Part shown: positions 11,710 to 23,270 of the stretch, piece after piece
Layout of the letters: the number at the start of each line of letters is the position of its first letter
Position numbering within the stretch: the first letter of the stretch is position 1
Assembly (NCBI GenBank): GCA_019973155.2
Contig: BPQB01000096.1
Coordinates: forward strand, 1 to 64,000
Direction of reading: 5' to 3'
DNA: 64,000 nt
Source: Phanerochaete sordida
Lineage: Eukaryota > Basidiomycota > Agaricomycetes > Polyporales > Phanerochaetaceae
The notes under the pieces: model-generated
Databases searched by the model: none
Seen by the model: only the letters and a program-made list of their open reading frames with translations
Told to the model about the DNA's origin: nothing
Program-made: the position numbers and the translations under genes

Positions 11710-12018
11710 AGTAGAAGATGAGGGATGGAGGCCAGAATGGTGGGACAAATGCTTTTCGTTCAAGTCGCGGGGTGGGCGCCTGGACATGCAAACCAAAGCT
11801 GCTTACTTCTTTACTTACCGAGAAAACCTGAGTAAGCATCTGTCCTGATGGTTGTTATATCTGTCTTCAACTGAAAGCTTACTGGCATTGGACCAACGTA
11901 AGGAGCTTTTACTTACCGTTTGCGGAGCTCTTCTCGAGACTTCGAAGCTGAACGCAACTCATCCTCATATCATACCTTTCGCATGTCTCTACCCTAATCT
12001 CAGCATAGACAGTAGAAT
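11710..12018. other. Divergent promoter region, U6 / phosphotransferase
   Basis: About 300 bases between the 5' ends of the minus-strand U6 gene and the plus-strand CDP-alcohol phosphotransferase. It must serve a Pol III and a Pol II transcript. No TATA box stands out. Confidence 0.5.
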
Positions 12019-13811
12019 ATGGGCTATATACCTCCTTACGCTCTCGACAATCTCAAGAAATACGCCTACAAAGGCGTGGACAAGCAAGTACACACTCCCG
12101 GGACGACCGCGCCTGGTGCTAAACGTCATCTAGGTCTCTGCTTTCGAGGCATGTCCTGAACCCGTACTGGAACTGGCTGGTTACTTTTTGGCCGACATGG
12201 GTCGCGCCCAACGTCGTGAGTCTGCTGCGTTACTTGGACGTGCCACGACCCTTACGCATGGATGCAGATCACCATGTCCGGGCTCTGCATGGTCTTGCTA
12301 AACTTCGCGACACTGCTGTACTACGACCCTGGCTACCTGACCGAGAGAGAAGGTGCCGAGGGACCACCGCAATGGATATACTTTACGTGCGTCGTGTCTT
12401 GCGCGTTTGTGACCCTTGCTGACATCGGTTCGTAGATGGGCAGCTGGCTTGTTCATCTACCAGAGTTTTGACGCGATAGACGGGTGCGTCGCCTAAGAAG
12501 TCTACGAATCACAGCCCCTGATCCACCGTTGTAGGAAGCAGGCGCGGAGGACAGGAATGGCGGGTCCTCTCGGCGAAATGTTCGACCACGGTGCGTGGAT
12601 TTACTTCTTGATTTGACCACCAACCTCAAAAGCATCCAGGCTGTGATGCACTGAATACAACTGTGAGGCACGCGTCTGCGGCTTCAGTCGCTTCTCTGGC
12701 TCACCGAAGACCCCCACGTAGCTCGAAGTCATTCTGTGCTCGAGGGCTTTGAATCTCGGCCGGTCTTGGTGGACCGTCGCGTCTCAAATTGCCACGCTCG
12801 CCAACTTCTATCTCACAACCTGGGAGGAATACCATACTGGTGCGCCTTCTCACATCTTCACGACGCGTCGTCTGTCTGACGCGGTGTTTAGGCCAGTTGT
12901 ACCTTGGTGTCTTCTCTGGTCCTGTGGAAGGCATCCTGCTCATTGTCGGAATCTTCATCGTAACCGGGATCTATGGTACGTCTAGTATCTCTGATCCTTG
13001 CTGAAGCCTGCTCACAATCATCACCCACAGGTCCGACCTTCTGGGATACGCCTGCCCTCGAATTCCTCGGTCTCCAGGACGTCCCAATCCTCGCCAAGTT
13101 CGCGCAGGGCCGTGGTCTCAACGAGGCCTTCATGGCGTTCGGGGCGGTCATGCTGGCGTTTAACATCGCTACAAGGTCAGTTCCAGTCTGTGCGTCTCGT
13201 CACACGCAACTAACCCCACGGCAGCTACTTCAACGTGTTCAAGGCCCGCATGAGCAATCATCAAAACCCCTTCCGTCCTTTGCTGCACCTGCTGCCCTTC
13301 CCCGCCTCGGCTGCCATCCAGATTTTCTGGCTCAGCTCGCCTTCCTGGACTCAGTCTGCGATCATCAACTCTCCGCTCTTCGTGCCTTTTCTCTGCGCGT
13401 GGGGCCTGCAGTTCTCTCATCAGGTTGGGCGCATGATTCTGGCGCACGTCACGAAACAGCCCTTCCCGTGGGGCGACGCGATGTGGGTGTGGAGCCTGCT
13501 CGGTGCCGTTGACGCGAACCTTCCTCTGCTCCTCAATCGGTCTGTCCAGCCAATCCTTCTCGCTCAGCGCGTGCTGACCGTTCGACCATAGCCCGCCGCT
13601 CATCCAACACAACATGCACAACATCGGCGTGGTCGTCTTCATCACGCTCGGTGTCTCCTTCGTCTCGTACGCGCGCTGGTGCACGCTTGTCATAGGAGAA
13701 ATCACGAACTTCCTCGGCATCGCATGCTTCACCGTGCGGAAGAAAGACCTCACCGGCCACTGGCGGCGCGCCGCGTCGGTCGACAAAATCATGGTCGGCA
13801 AGAAACTTTGA
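12019..13811 (+). CDS. Choline/ethanolamine phosphotransferase (CPT1/EPT1 family)
   Basis: Transfers phosphocholine or phosphoethanolamine from the CDP-alcohol to diacylglycerol, the last step of the Kennedy pathway, in ER/Golgi membranes. Eleven exons (12019-12083, 12134-12215, 12268-12386, 12436-12483, 12535-12590, 12640-12662, 12722-12839, 12892-12975, 13031-13175, 13225-13539, 13592-13811) give 424 residues, the usual family length. The N-terminus (NLKKYAYKGVDK, then SLLSRHVLNPYW) and the complete CDP-alcohol phosphotransferase motif DG-x2-AR-x8-G-x3-D-x3-D (DGKQAR, then GEMFDHGCDA) are present. Further family blocks are LGRSWWTVASQIATL, TWEEYHTGQLYLG and SGPVEGI, with several hydrophobic helices. 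The first intron has a GC donor (gcaagt). Sequence alone does not separate choline from ethanolamine specificity. Confidence 0.95.
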
Positions 13812-15409
13812 GCTTCGCTCCGCCGCTCTCATTCCGTTCGCCGCCGATCCTGCCCGGTACTGTCTACACGTCTCCGTCCCACCCACGACCGCATCATGTC
13901 CACTAACGACCTCCCATGCCCCCATCATCCCTGTCGCTGTATCCCCACATCCAAAACCTAGAGCCCTCGCTTCACCGTACATCGCGGTTGGTGAGGTACC
14001 CAGAAGCTATCCTTTGTTTGCCTACAATGTATCGTCGCAGTGTAATCCATGTTGCTTTCTCGCTTTCGCCCTTCTCTCTCATTCTCTCATTTGCTGTATC
14101 TCTCAGGGTGAGAAGGAAGGTGTCCACAGTCGCATCTTCCTTTGCCGCGACCTCGTCGACATGGCCTCAACCATGTCACTGTGTGTCAGATGTTGCCTCA
14201 GGAGGTAAGTGGTTCATGTCATATTCGGCCAACGAGACACTAATGGAACTGCTTTCAGGTGGCTTGCGTCGCGCATGACGTATCTCTCCCGCTGTATCGT
14301 GTGCCGGCCGCTCTCGATAAGCTCTTCTCACAGTGCGACGCTTCGAGCTCGCGCGAGAGGTGAGCGGAATGCCGTTCCGCATTTCGCGACCTTACCCAAC
14401 CGTTGACCGCCTTCACGCAAAGACGTTCTCTGCTCGTGCCGCTGCACGATGATGCCAACTGGTCCCGTCGACGGCTTCCCTGGACTGGTTCGTCAATATG
14501 ACCAATCTGGTACCGAGGTGTTACCATGAGCTGCCGTAGCGGCACTCAGAGAACCGCTTGCCTTGTATGCTGATGATGTTCTCAGGCGGCAACTCCTCGA
14601 ACATCCGTCGGCAGCCATCGCTGTTCAAGGGTAGAGTGCTGGCGCGAGCCTCGGTATGTTCCCAAGGATATGCCTCTGCGATACCTGTTGTGTTGTATTC
14701 CTCACCTTCCGTGCGTAGGATCTTGCGAGCGCCACGCAAGAGACATAGTAAGCCATGTTTCCCGAACGATCAACTCGACCAGACCCTCCACTCGAATATT
14801 CACCATCAATTGCATCCGTCGCCAAGACATCCAGCCAGGATATGCATGGTCAAACAACGAATCTGACTGGACAGTGCATCGTGCCCATCCCATTGGCCCC
14901 GGTCTTCTATCCAGTCGGATGAGCACCCGGTTCCGTCGAAGCCGAGTTCCGTCGAGGGACCTTTCAATTAAAGCTTCGGTATGTTTAACAGCATGTTTCT
15001 TGATCGGGTCTGACGTTCAGGAAATGAAGGGGTCCATCACCAGGAAGGCCCTGACGTACTGGACTCGTGGAAGATCCTCGTATCTCTGCCCATCCTTGCG
15101 GGTCGTATCAGCGAACGTGGAGTTTATAATAGGTATAGTGCTCCACAATTCTCGACTTCCGCTTCGTCTGATGCAGATTTCTCCCACTGACAGCTTTGGT
15201 ATCCAATGGCCTGCCTCGACATGACCTCATCGCGACAGACTGGGCGCGCTTCGTCGAGACCGTAAGGTCTGCGGTGAGAAACAGTGAAATGTACCGTCGA
15301 CTTGGGGCAGTCTGACAAAGCAATCGAGAGGTTTAAAGCGTTGCGGTACATGGTACTGCAGCTTCACGGCTCAGGTCGAGTCTCCACAGTCCTGCAGCTC
15401 AAGCTCAAG
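13812..15409. other. Region with possible gene relic
   Basis: About 1.6 kb between two plus-strand genes. Scattered stretches look like former exons, for example SLPLYRVPAALDKLF near 14300 and VLDSWKILVSLPILAG near 15055-15100, with splice-like borders near 14660-14720. I could not join them without stops, and I recognise no family. It is best read as a decayed gene or non-coding DNA. Confidence 0.4.
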
Positions 15410-17205
15410 ATGTTCACTCAACTTCTAGTCACTGTCACCCTCGCCCTCCTCTCGGCGGCTTCGCCGCTAGTGATTCGCAACAGCCCCATTACGCTCCCGC
15501 TTACTCGTCGTATGAACCTTACAGGCACGAAGACGGTCCTCGAGAGGGACCAGATACGCGCAAAGGGCCTGAGGGCTGGCAGGTCCGCCAAGATCCCGTC
15601 AGGCACTAGCGAGGCGGAGGCCGCTGCATCTACCGTCGGGGTACCCGCTACGAACCTGGCCACCATTTATACCGCTCAGGTAAGCCCGTATTATCTTTTG
15701 CATGACTGGTCTCTGAAAAGGTATTTCTTCGGACAACATCAGCTCAATGTTGGTAACCCTGCTAGGCCATGTAAGTGTTATTAATGCATCGGTCTCTTGC
15801 ACTAGAATGCTCATAAACTCTGACAACTAGTCAACTTGATCATCGACACTGGAAGCTCCAATACATGGGTCGGTGCGGACGAAGAAAACCCTTTCAGACC
15901 GTCCGGCACAACGAAGCAAACGGGTGAACTAGTGGTATGTCATTCATGCATCATTAAGGAACAAAACCTCACGCAGCCGTTCCCACAGGAAGTCACCTAT
16001 GGCTCAGGCTTTGTCCTCGGTAAAAACACTTTCGTGCACCTGACGCATCGATCTGACGTCTAAACAGGCACCGTCGTCGACGACCAGGTTGCTATGGGAG
16101 ACCTGGTCATCTCTGGCCAGACAATTGGTTCAGCCCTTCTGTCCGAAGGCTTCCAAGGCGTCGACGGTATTGTCGGGTAAGCTGCTGCAGCGCCCGTGTC
16201 TATGCAGGCCCTCATGTTTCGCACAGTATCGGGCCTACGGATCTGACTGAAGGTATCGCAGCTGACGTTTTCCGGCTTCCCCGAGATATACTGAGGGTGT
16301 ACTAGACACGACCACGGCTGGTGGAACCGTGCCTACGGTGACGGACAACGCCTTCTCGCAGGGACTCATTCCTGTCAAGGAAATCGGCATCTCATTTGTC
16401 CCGACCAACTCGACTGCCGCCGTGGACACTGGAGTGACCAACGGCCAGCTTACGTTCGGAGGCATCGATCCGTCTGCCTTCACGGGAGACATCACCTTTG
16501 TGTAAGGTCAAGATCCAGTCAGCCTTGTTGTCATAGCTGACGACCTGCGGCCAGCCCCGTCACCTCCACGTCGCCCTCGAGCGAGTTCGTCGGCATCGAC
16601 CAGAGCATTACCTTCGGCACCGCCAACACGCCGGTCTTGGCACAGACCGCGGGCATTGCCGACACTGGCACTACCCTCATCCTGATTGCCTCCGGTACGC
16701 ACCACAGATGCTCTCCTGGACCAGCAGCCTGACGCTTCGCCCGTAGATGCGTTTGCGACGTACCAGACGCTCACGGGCGGCGTCATGGACGAGACCGTCG
16801 GCCTGCTGAGCATCACGCCTGCACAGTTCGCCAACCTGCAGAGCCTCTTCTTCAACATCGGCGGCGTACGTGCACCGTGATCCTGTCCCGGCGTCCATGG
16901 ACTGACTGTCACCCAGACTGCCTTCGAGCTCACCCCCAACGCGCAGATCTTCCCTCGCACAGTGAGTTTCTCGGGCTGCCAGAGGCAAAGCGTGGCTCAC
17001 GATGATGCGACAGCTGAACACCGCGATTGGAGGCACCGCCGACGACATCTTCCTGATCGTGAGCGACCTGGGCACCGAGTCTGGTTCAGGCATGGACTTC
17101 ATCAACGGTTTCGCCTTCCTCGAGCGGTTCTTCTTCGTCTGGGATTCCGGCACTCCGCGCGTCGGCTTCGCCGAAACCCCCTTCACTTTTGCTGAGATCA
17201 ATTAG
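15410..17205 (+). CDS. Secreted A1 aspartic protease (polyporopepsin-like)
   Basis: Pepsin-family endopeptidase, expected to be secreted and acid-active. Eleven exons (15410-15679, 15743-15770, 15831-15934, 15977-16019, 16068-16176, 16227-16252, 16306-16501, 16555-16694, 16747-16865, 16917-16961, 17014-17205) give 423 residues. A signal peptide (MFTQLLVTVTLALLSAASP) and a propeptide of roughly 80 residues precede the mature enzyme. Both catalytic aspartates are visible: IDTGSSNTWVG in exon 3 and ADTGTTLI in exon 8. The flap region reads VTYGSGFVLG, and IGPTDLTE (exon 6) followed by DTTTAGG (exon 7) matches basidiomycete polyporopepsins. The alternative acceptor at 15989 would remove four residues from exon 4. 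Phases close throughout, so the gene looks functional. Confidence 0.93.
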
Positions 17206-17615
17206 GAAAGAGAGAAGCAGTGTCTGCGGACGATGTCCATGACGTGAACCCTGTATAATAGCTTGTAGCTGATTGACTGGGTGTCGTGCACCTCACATAT
17301 GCCGAGACAGCATTCAACACGCGAACAAATACACACGGTACGGTGATGTATACACATCTATATTCACAGAGCCTGGACCTATGGGTTCACAGTATTATAC
17401 CGATCTGACGTACGTCGTACACCGCAAGAAATCGAAAACAACAGGCCGAGGCAGAAAGGAGAACGTATCATTGCAGACGTCGGTGCCGACCACCTGACTC
17501 TTCCATTTTGCAACCTCTGTCCGCACACATCGAAGGAGCGATCATTGCCGTAATGCCGATGCTGCTGCTGCTACCACAGGGATGACGGAAGCCGGTCTTG
17601 GGATGGCGAGGTCGC
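17206..17615. other. 3' flanks of convergent genes
   Basis: About 400 bases between the aspartic protease (plus) and the RRM gene (minus). They hold both 3' untranslated regions. No other feature seen. Confidence 0.5.
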
Positions 17616-18574
17616 CTAGTAGCGGCGATCGTAGTCGCGGCGCTCATAACCGCCGCCGCCGCCGCCACGCTCGTAACCTCCACGGTCGTAGTCGCGGTGG
17701 CCGCGGTCGTAGTCACGGCTGCGGTAGTCGTCGTCGTACGCACGGCGGGCGCGCGGGGGACCATAGTCATCGTAGCCGCCGCCGCCGCCGCCGCGGGGTC
17801 CGCCGCGGGAGTACCGGCTGTCGTAGGGGCGCGGGTCGTAGGGACGCTCATCTGGGCGGGCTATTTCAGGTGTAGGAATTGTTCTTTACTCCAAGGAAGG
17901 AACATACTCTCGTGACGCTTCGGGGGGCCGTAGTATCTGCCGGGGGTAGGGGTCCTGGCACGACCACGACGAGCCTGAAATCGGATTAGATGTGCACGTG
18001 CACGAGAGGAGAGCTGCTAGCCACTCACCTTAGTGACTGTGATAGTCTTGCCCATGAAATCAGTATTGTTGAGGGCAGTGACGGCGGCATCCGCCTCCTC
18101 TCCAGTCTCCATTGTTACGAACCCGAACCCACGCGACTCACGCGTATGAGGGTCATACATCACCTGCGCCTTCTTGACCTACAAACAAGAAGTTAGACTT
18201 CGCTCGATGGACCCCCGGGAAGTAACGCAACGTACGCGGCCAACTTTGGCGAAGGCCTGTTCGAGGTCACGTGTATCAACCCGGCTGCTCAGTCCAGAAA
18301 CGTGAAGGTTGTTTCCGGGGTTGGTGCCGGCCTCGCCGCGACTGGAAAGGGCACTTTAGCGGGCGTACAATGAGCTCAGAGCTTGAGCCTACCCTCTGTC
18401 ATCGCCACCGCGCGTAGGGCTGCGGCTCCTGCTAGAACGACGCGGGGGGTGATCACCCTGGTCGCGGGGAGGGGACCGAGAGTTGGACCATCCCTGCTCG
18501 TCGCGAGCGCCATTACTCATGGGGGCATCACTGGTGGGAATGCTGATGCCGCCGCCGTTGGATGCGGGACCCAT
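17616..18574 (-). CDS. Tra2-like RRM RNA-binding protein
   Basis: Predicted nuclear RNA-binding and splicing-regulator type protein. Five exons (18574-18393, 18341-18236, 18178-18029, 17974-17908, 17860-17616) give 249 residues. An SR-rich N-terminus (SSRSRSPTRGG) is followed by one RRM with RNP2 NLHVSGL and RNP1 RGFGFVTM. A short basic linker (ARRGRARTPTPGRYYGPPKR) follows, and then an Arg/Gly/Tyr/Asp-rich tail with RDYDRGG-type repeats. RS region, single RRM and RS/RGG tail is the layout of Transformer-2 proteins. The exon upstream of the chosen ATG stays open (WQSQD directly before M), with an acceptor-like tcttcag at its border, so the true start may lie in an extra 5' exon. Confidence 0.85.
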
Positions 18575-19440
18575 GTCTTGAGATTGCCAGGCTGAAGACA
18601 GGTACGACAGGAGGGTGAAGATGGTACGTCAGGGTCGGTTATGCCGGGCGGGCGGAGAGGCGGGAAGCTGAACGCAAGTTGGAAGCCGGAAACGTCGTCC
18701 AGGGCAGACGAACGACCCACAGAAGCGCACGTCGCGTCGCCAGTCCTCGCCATGCTACGGTCGCCAGCAAGAGAGTGAAAAGAGGGCGGGAAAGACGGGG
18801 AAAAGACGGCCTTCAGCCGACTGCCGACGACAACGTAACAAGGCGAACGGAGCCGTTGAAGAACGAGAAGTGTTCAGGGCAATGTGCTGGGGCGGACGAA
18901 ACATCGACAAAGCGCGTTTTCCTCGTCGTCCTGGTGCTCGCGGCGGCTGATGCTGAAGACGTACCGTCATCCATCGCTGATTGCTTGCTGGTCGTCGGGA
19001 GTTTGAGCGTCGACGGCGGGCGGGGTGGTGGTGGGAAGCAAGCTCGAAATAATTCGTCGACCGTGCGGGGTGTTTCACGGCGGCGCAGCCAAACAACACC
19101 AAACCGAGCGCCGACGCCGCCGGTGGCGCACGGGCCTTCGCCGCTACCTCCGGCTGCAGCATACAGCCAGGCTTTCTCGCAGCGAGTAAAATGCCGTACA
19201 TATTCGTGAAAAATACATTAATGCAGTTCTCGACGTGTGCGGCGACGAGTGAGCCAGAAAGCGCGTCGACGGCGACCTGTGACATCGCCGGGATAGACCG
19301 GCTCGCTTATTCCAGGTCCAGGGTCGCGGCGTGCCGGGCCCAACGAGCAACGCCTCTTTTCCTCCCTCGACGCCGACATCCTTGTCTTCCGCTCCCACCC
19401 ACATCCTCGTCGTCGACCCCGCCGCGCGGCCCAAAACACC
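18575..19440. promoter_or_regulatory. Bidirectional upstream region, RRM gene / COX6
   Basis: About 870 bases between the 5' ends of two divergent genes. It holds both promoters and, probably, a 5' leader or first exon of the RRM gene. No single motif can be named with confidence. Confidence 0.5.
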
Positions 19441-19896
19441 ATGATGCGCACTCAGATGCTCGCTACCGTCCTCCGTGCGCGCCCCGCCGTCGCCCGGGCT
19501 GCCCCCAAGTTCGTCCGCATGTCCTCCAGCGAGCACGGACAGGAGACCTTCGAGGCGTTCACCGAGCGCTACGTCACCTTCTTCAAGAACGCGGAGGACC
19601 TCTTCGAGGTCCAGCGCGGCCTCAACAACTGCTTCGCCCACGACCTCGTGCCCGCCCCTGCCGTGGTGGAGGAGGCCGTCCGTGCCGCCCGACGCGTCAA
19701 CGACTTCGCGACCGCCGTGCGCGTGTTCGAGGGTGTTCGGGAGAAGGTTGAGAACAAGCAGCAGTACCAGGCCTACCTGGAGGAGCTGAAGGGCATTCGG
19801 GAGGAGCTCGGTACGTGTTTGTAGCAGATTCCTCTTTGCCATGTATTTATGTCATATCCAGGTGTCAACACTGTGGAGGAGCTGTACCCTCACTAA
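19441..19896 (+). CDS. COX6: Cytochrome c oxidase subunit 6 (COX5A-type)
   Basis: Nuclear-encoded structural subunit of mitochondrial complex IV, facing the matrix. Two exons (19441-19810, 19862-19896) encode 134 residues. A basic presequence of about 30 residues is followed by the family core: FTERYVTFFKNAEDLFEVQR, GLNNCFAHDLVPAP, AARRVNDFATAVRVFEGV and ELYPH at the end. Length and motifs match yeast Cox6 and animal subunit Va. Two adjacent ATGs (19441, 19444) are equally possible starts. The short last exon encodes only the C-terminal GVNTVEELYPH. Confidence 0.97.
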
Positions 19897-21042
19897 ACTA
19901 AGCTTGACTGCGTAGAGTTTCTGGTAAGCGTGTGCAGTGTACAAGCCTTCCCGCGTATTCACGGCGCTGTCAGGAGAATTATGCATGGACAGAAAATCAC
20001 AATATTTGCGCTTTCTTCATCTCATGCCTAACGCACGGCCGCTTCGTCCCCTATCTGTGCTCATGCGCATGATGCAAAGCTCACTCAGCGTGCAGGCCGC
20101 GTGGCTCGTGCGGGTGGATCACTCAAGCCAGGCTCGCAGCCCTGACAGCATGGAGTCCTCATGATCTCTTCGAAGTCCCTGCAGCGATGCACGCTGTGGG
20201 TGCACTGCGTACGACGAAGGGCTAACTTGGATCCTTCTCTCCCTTTAAGCACATCTTCATGGCGGCAAGTGGTGGTGGGCATGTACTCGTACTGCTGTTC
20301 TTTGCCCTCAGCGTCACCCCATTCCGATCCGTGCCATGGGCGCTTCACGCAACTTCGCGACGTTCGAGCTCGGAATGCCGTCGTCTGAAGACTCCGTGCG
20401 CGCGGCCAAACAAGTGCTCGTCGTATGTGGCCTTGGCCTCCTTCGCCTCGCCAGTTGACTAGAACCGCCGCCCGCGCGCGGGTAGCGTCCGCGTGTTGCC
20501 GGGAATTGTCCAGGCTGTTCGAGATCTGTTGATATCGTAGCCCGCGATGTCAGTCAAGAACCTGGTAACGGATATTTAGCACTCATGCTGTGGTCACTGT
20601 GCTTGTCCGCGACCTCGCTCGTCGGAGTGTACTTCTCTCAAGTCCAGCGTTAGCGCTTTTGTCATTGCCAGCAAGGATTAGGGAGATCGCCTTTCCACGG
20701 CCGACAGGCTGAAGAGCTCTTGGAAGCATGGACCGCGAGACTGGTGACTTCTGGCCTTCCGCCTTCTGCCTCCTGGTGAGTATTTTTCGAAGGGTCTGAT
20801 CCCCCTTCTTGCCAGGCTCAACTACTGACACCTGCTCGCAGCTACTAACTTTAAGCAGGCGAGACGAAAGGTGTCAGCTATCCTCGCAAGGGCTGCTCCG
20901 TGTTTGATAAGTTTACCGCGAACTGGAGAGGAGACGTTCGAGGCAGTGCAAGGCGCGTGGTTGGGGTCAATACACGGATGATTTACCAACTTCACATATG
21001 TCCATCTCGCTATACACGTTTGGAGGTATACTATTTTCTCCC
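19897..21042. other. Intergenic region between convergent genes
   Basis: About 1.1 kb between COX6 and the minus-strand F-box-like gene. Small open frames near 20085-20460 and 20583-20831 have no domain or splice support. I see no gene or RNA in it. Confidence 0.5.
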
Positions 21043-22674
21043 TCAGAACTGGAAGTCCTCGTCTCCGTCGTTCCACGTATAGTTGTCGATCGCCGCTCCG
21101 CCGCGACACGGCCAGCGCGCGAACTCTTGGACCTCAAGCATGCCCGTCGCGGCCGTCTTCGGGAAGAACGGCGGGAGGAGCTTGCGCGCGACGTTGCGCC
21201 AGTCGCGTACGAGCCACGCCGCGTTCGAGTTCGGCGTGAGCCCGAGCTGCAGGGTGCGCACGCCGGGGATCGCAGCGCACCGCGCGAGCGCGTCGTCGAC
21301 TCCGTCGAACAGCACGCGCTGCGCGCCCCAGTCCGCGCGCATGTCGCCGAGCCGGCATGGGCACGCGAAGATATCGCAGTGCGCGACGAGCCGCAGCGCG
21401 AGCGTGTGCAGCGTGCCCGGTGTGAACTCGTACGGCCCCTTGTACAGGTCGTACCCGCCGCTCGCGTCGCTGGCGTCCTCCCACGCGCTCTCGTCCGCGC
21501 TTCCGTCCTCCGCGTCGGTGCTGTCTGCTTGGCTGTCCTCGGCTGGCTCCTCATCGTCGCTGGTGGGCAGGCCTGCGCTCTGGAGCATGTACTCCAGAAC
21601 GCGCTTCGCAGGGCCCCAGGTGTTCTCTTCGCGCAGAAACTCCTGGTGGTCTTCTGCGTTGGGGTCGAGCGCGCTGCTGGGGTATATCCAGAGGAAGAAC
21701 GCGAGCGAGCGCAGCTTCTTGCAGCGCGAGAAGACGTACGTGTGCCAGTCGTGCACCGCTCTGCCGACTGTACATACCCGGTCAGCAATACGCATTCCGC
21801 GCCAGAGCCACTGCCACTCACGTTCGCCCGGAAGCAGGTTCATGCCCAGCCCGAGATGCTCGAGGTTCGGTCCGATCTCTTCCAGTACAGGCCCGAGCGC
21901 GTTGAAGTCGCAGTACCGCCAGTCGTCCTGGACTTCGAGGGAGGTCAAGCTGTCGAACGCGGGCCACGCGTCGATGCCCTGCACGATCGCGCTGCTGTAC
22001 GCCTCCTCGGCGACCTTCAGCGCCGTGCAGGCGAGGTGCTCGGGCCAGGGGATGCGCAGCGTGGACCCGCCGCGCGGCTCCAGCGCGGCGAGGTTGACGA
22101 GGTCGAGCGTGTCCGCGCGCGCGACGGCCTGCAGGAGCCCCGCGAAGAGGCGCACGGGGACGGCGCTGCGGCTGAAAGAGTTCGTGAGTGCGATGTGCAG
22201 GCTCGTGAGCTGCAGCGGACGGTGGTGCGTCAGCGCGCGGGAGACGGCGCGCGCGTCGCCGAACAGGGCGTTGTGGAGGTGCAGGTGCGCCAGGTGCGGG
22301 AGCGCGTTCGCGATGGCCAGGAAGAGGTCCGGGTCCCAGTGCGGCTTCTGCATCTCCCAGGTGTCGAGGCTCTCCATCTGCACGTACAGCCGCAGCGTGT
22401 GCACGAACTTGGCGATGGGCGCGTTGGCGGAGATGAAGTCGAAGAGTTGGCGGTATGTGTGTGTCCGCCATGGGCATGTACTGTGCCGGACTTTGGGGTC
22501 GTAGTCGTACTCGATGAGCACTTCGAAGTCGGAGAAGATCTCGGGGAGCAGCAGCGCACGGAAGAGCCGGCAGGTCATCGAGATTTTGATGAAGATTGGT
22601 TTGTACTGTGTCCCTCCTGTGTGCGCAAACACCATGCTCCAGAGCTCATTGGGCAGGTGGTACTCGTACGCCAT
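21043..22674 (-). CDS. F-box-like protein, large
   Basis: Starts at 22674 (MAYEYHLPNELWSMVFAH). The first 45 residues look like an F-box: LPNELWSMVF, then MTCRLFRALLLPEIF. The rest is a long, LRR-like alpha/beta region without an assigned domain. An internal 54-base segment (21768-21821) has perfect intron borders (gtgagt ... gtacag). It keeps the frame, so reading it through would add 18 residues; I take it as an intron, giving 525 residues. An acidic stretch (DDEEPAEDSQADSTD) lies in the second half. If an F-box, it would bind Skp1 and recruit substrates to an SCF ubiquitin ligase. It is not closely similar to the F-box pairs further right. Confidence 0.8.
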   Translation of the reverse strand: MAYEYHLPNELWSMVFAHTGGTQYKPIFIKISMTCRLFRALLLPEIFSDFEVLIEYDYDPKVRHSTCPWRTHTYRQLFDFISANAPIAKFVHTLRLYVQMESLDTWEMQKPHWDPDLFLAIANALPHLAHLHLHNALFGDARAVSRALTHHRPLQLTSLHIALTNSFSRSAVPVRLFAGLLQAVARADTLDLVNLAALEPRGGSTLRIPWPEHLACTALKVAEEAYSSAIVQGIDAWPAFDSLTSLEVQDDWRYCDFNALGPVLEEIGPNLEHLGLGMNLLPGEREWQWLWRGMRIADRVCTVGRAVHDWHTYVFSRCKKLRSLAFFLWIYPSSALDPNAEDHQEFLREENTWGPAKRVLEYMLQSAGLPTSDDEEPAEDSQADSTDAEDGSADESAWEDASDASGGYDLYKGPYEFTPGTLHTLALRLVAHCDIFACPCRLGDMRADWGAQRVLFDGVDDALARCAAIPGVRTLQLGLTPNSNAAWLVRDWRNVARKLLPPFFPKTAATGMLEVQEFARWPCRGGAAIDNYTWNDGDEDFQF

Positions 22675-23270
22675 CGTTGGTTTAGAGGGGTGGGTGGCTA
22701 CTCGGAGATGCAGTGTCCTGCAGGACGGCGAACTATATACAGCCCCCGCCGCATTGTTTCATGCAGGAGAAATGATTTTGAGAGCCCATCCCGAATCTCG
22801 TCAGGACCTGAGAACAATGTAGCTTCCATTGTTGGATACTTCCAGCTGCCAGCTGGGGATCGATGGAGGACGACGGCTGAAGAGATCTGACTGCACTGTT
22901 TGGGCGCGGTACAGTCAGGATGATAAGGGAGCAGACAGAGTTAGCAACAAGTATAACACCCACTCCGTCTCCCTCGAAATTTGCATTGTTCGACAGCACA
23001 AATTAGACCAGAGCCTGGTCCAGGCTCTCTACTCTTAAATTCCCACGGAACCTAACGTCCCAAGTTTGCATCCGCTCCCAAGTTTGCATCCGCTCCCCGC
23101 ACCAGCTGGTCCCTAAGCGCCCCTGTTTCTCAAGCCTGTTGGTAACCCTCATCGTCCAGAGCAAACGTCAGCTTTCATAACACGGTTGAATATTGGTGCG
23201 TGACATTACAGTACCATATAATCTGACAAGTCGTTTATCCTATACATCTGAACCAGGTATCTCCGGAATC
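22675..23270. other. Divergent upstream region
   Basis: About 600 bases between the 5' ends of the F-box-like gene and the first MYND gene. It contains an exact 18-base tandem duplication (23058-23093). Confidence 0.5.
23058..23093. repeat. 18-base perfect tandem duplication
   Basis: The unit TCCCAAGTTTGCATCCGC occurs twice, head to tail, in the upstream region of the first MYND gene. Confidence 0.9.

Noticed and set aside
17598..17915. Plus-strand Val/Ala-rich frame
   Set aside because: Antisense shadow of the Arg/Gly/Tyr-rich tail of the minus-strand RRM protein.
20998..22890. 630-codon plus-strand frame
   Set aside because: Antisense to the F-box-like gene at 21043-22674, which has a clear F-box and a consistent intron.
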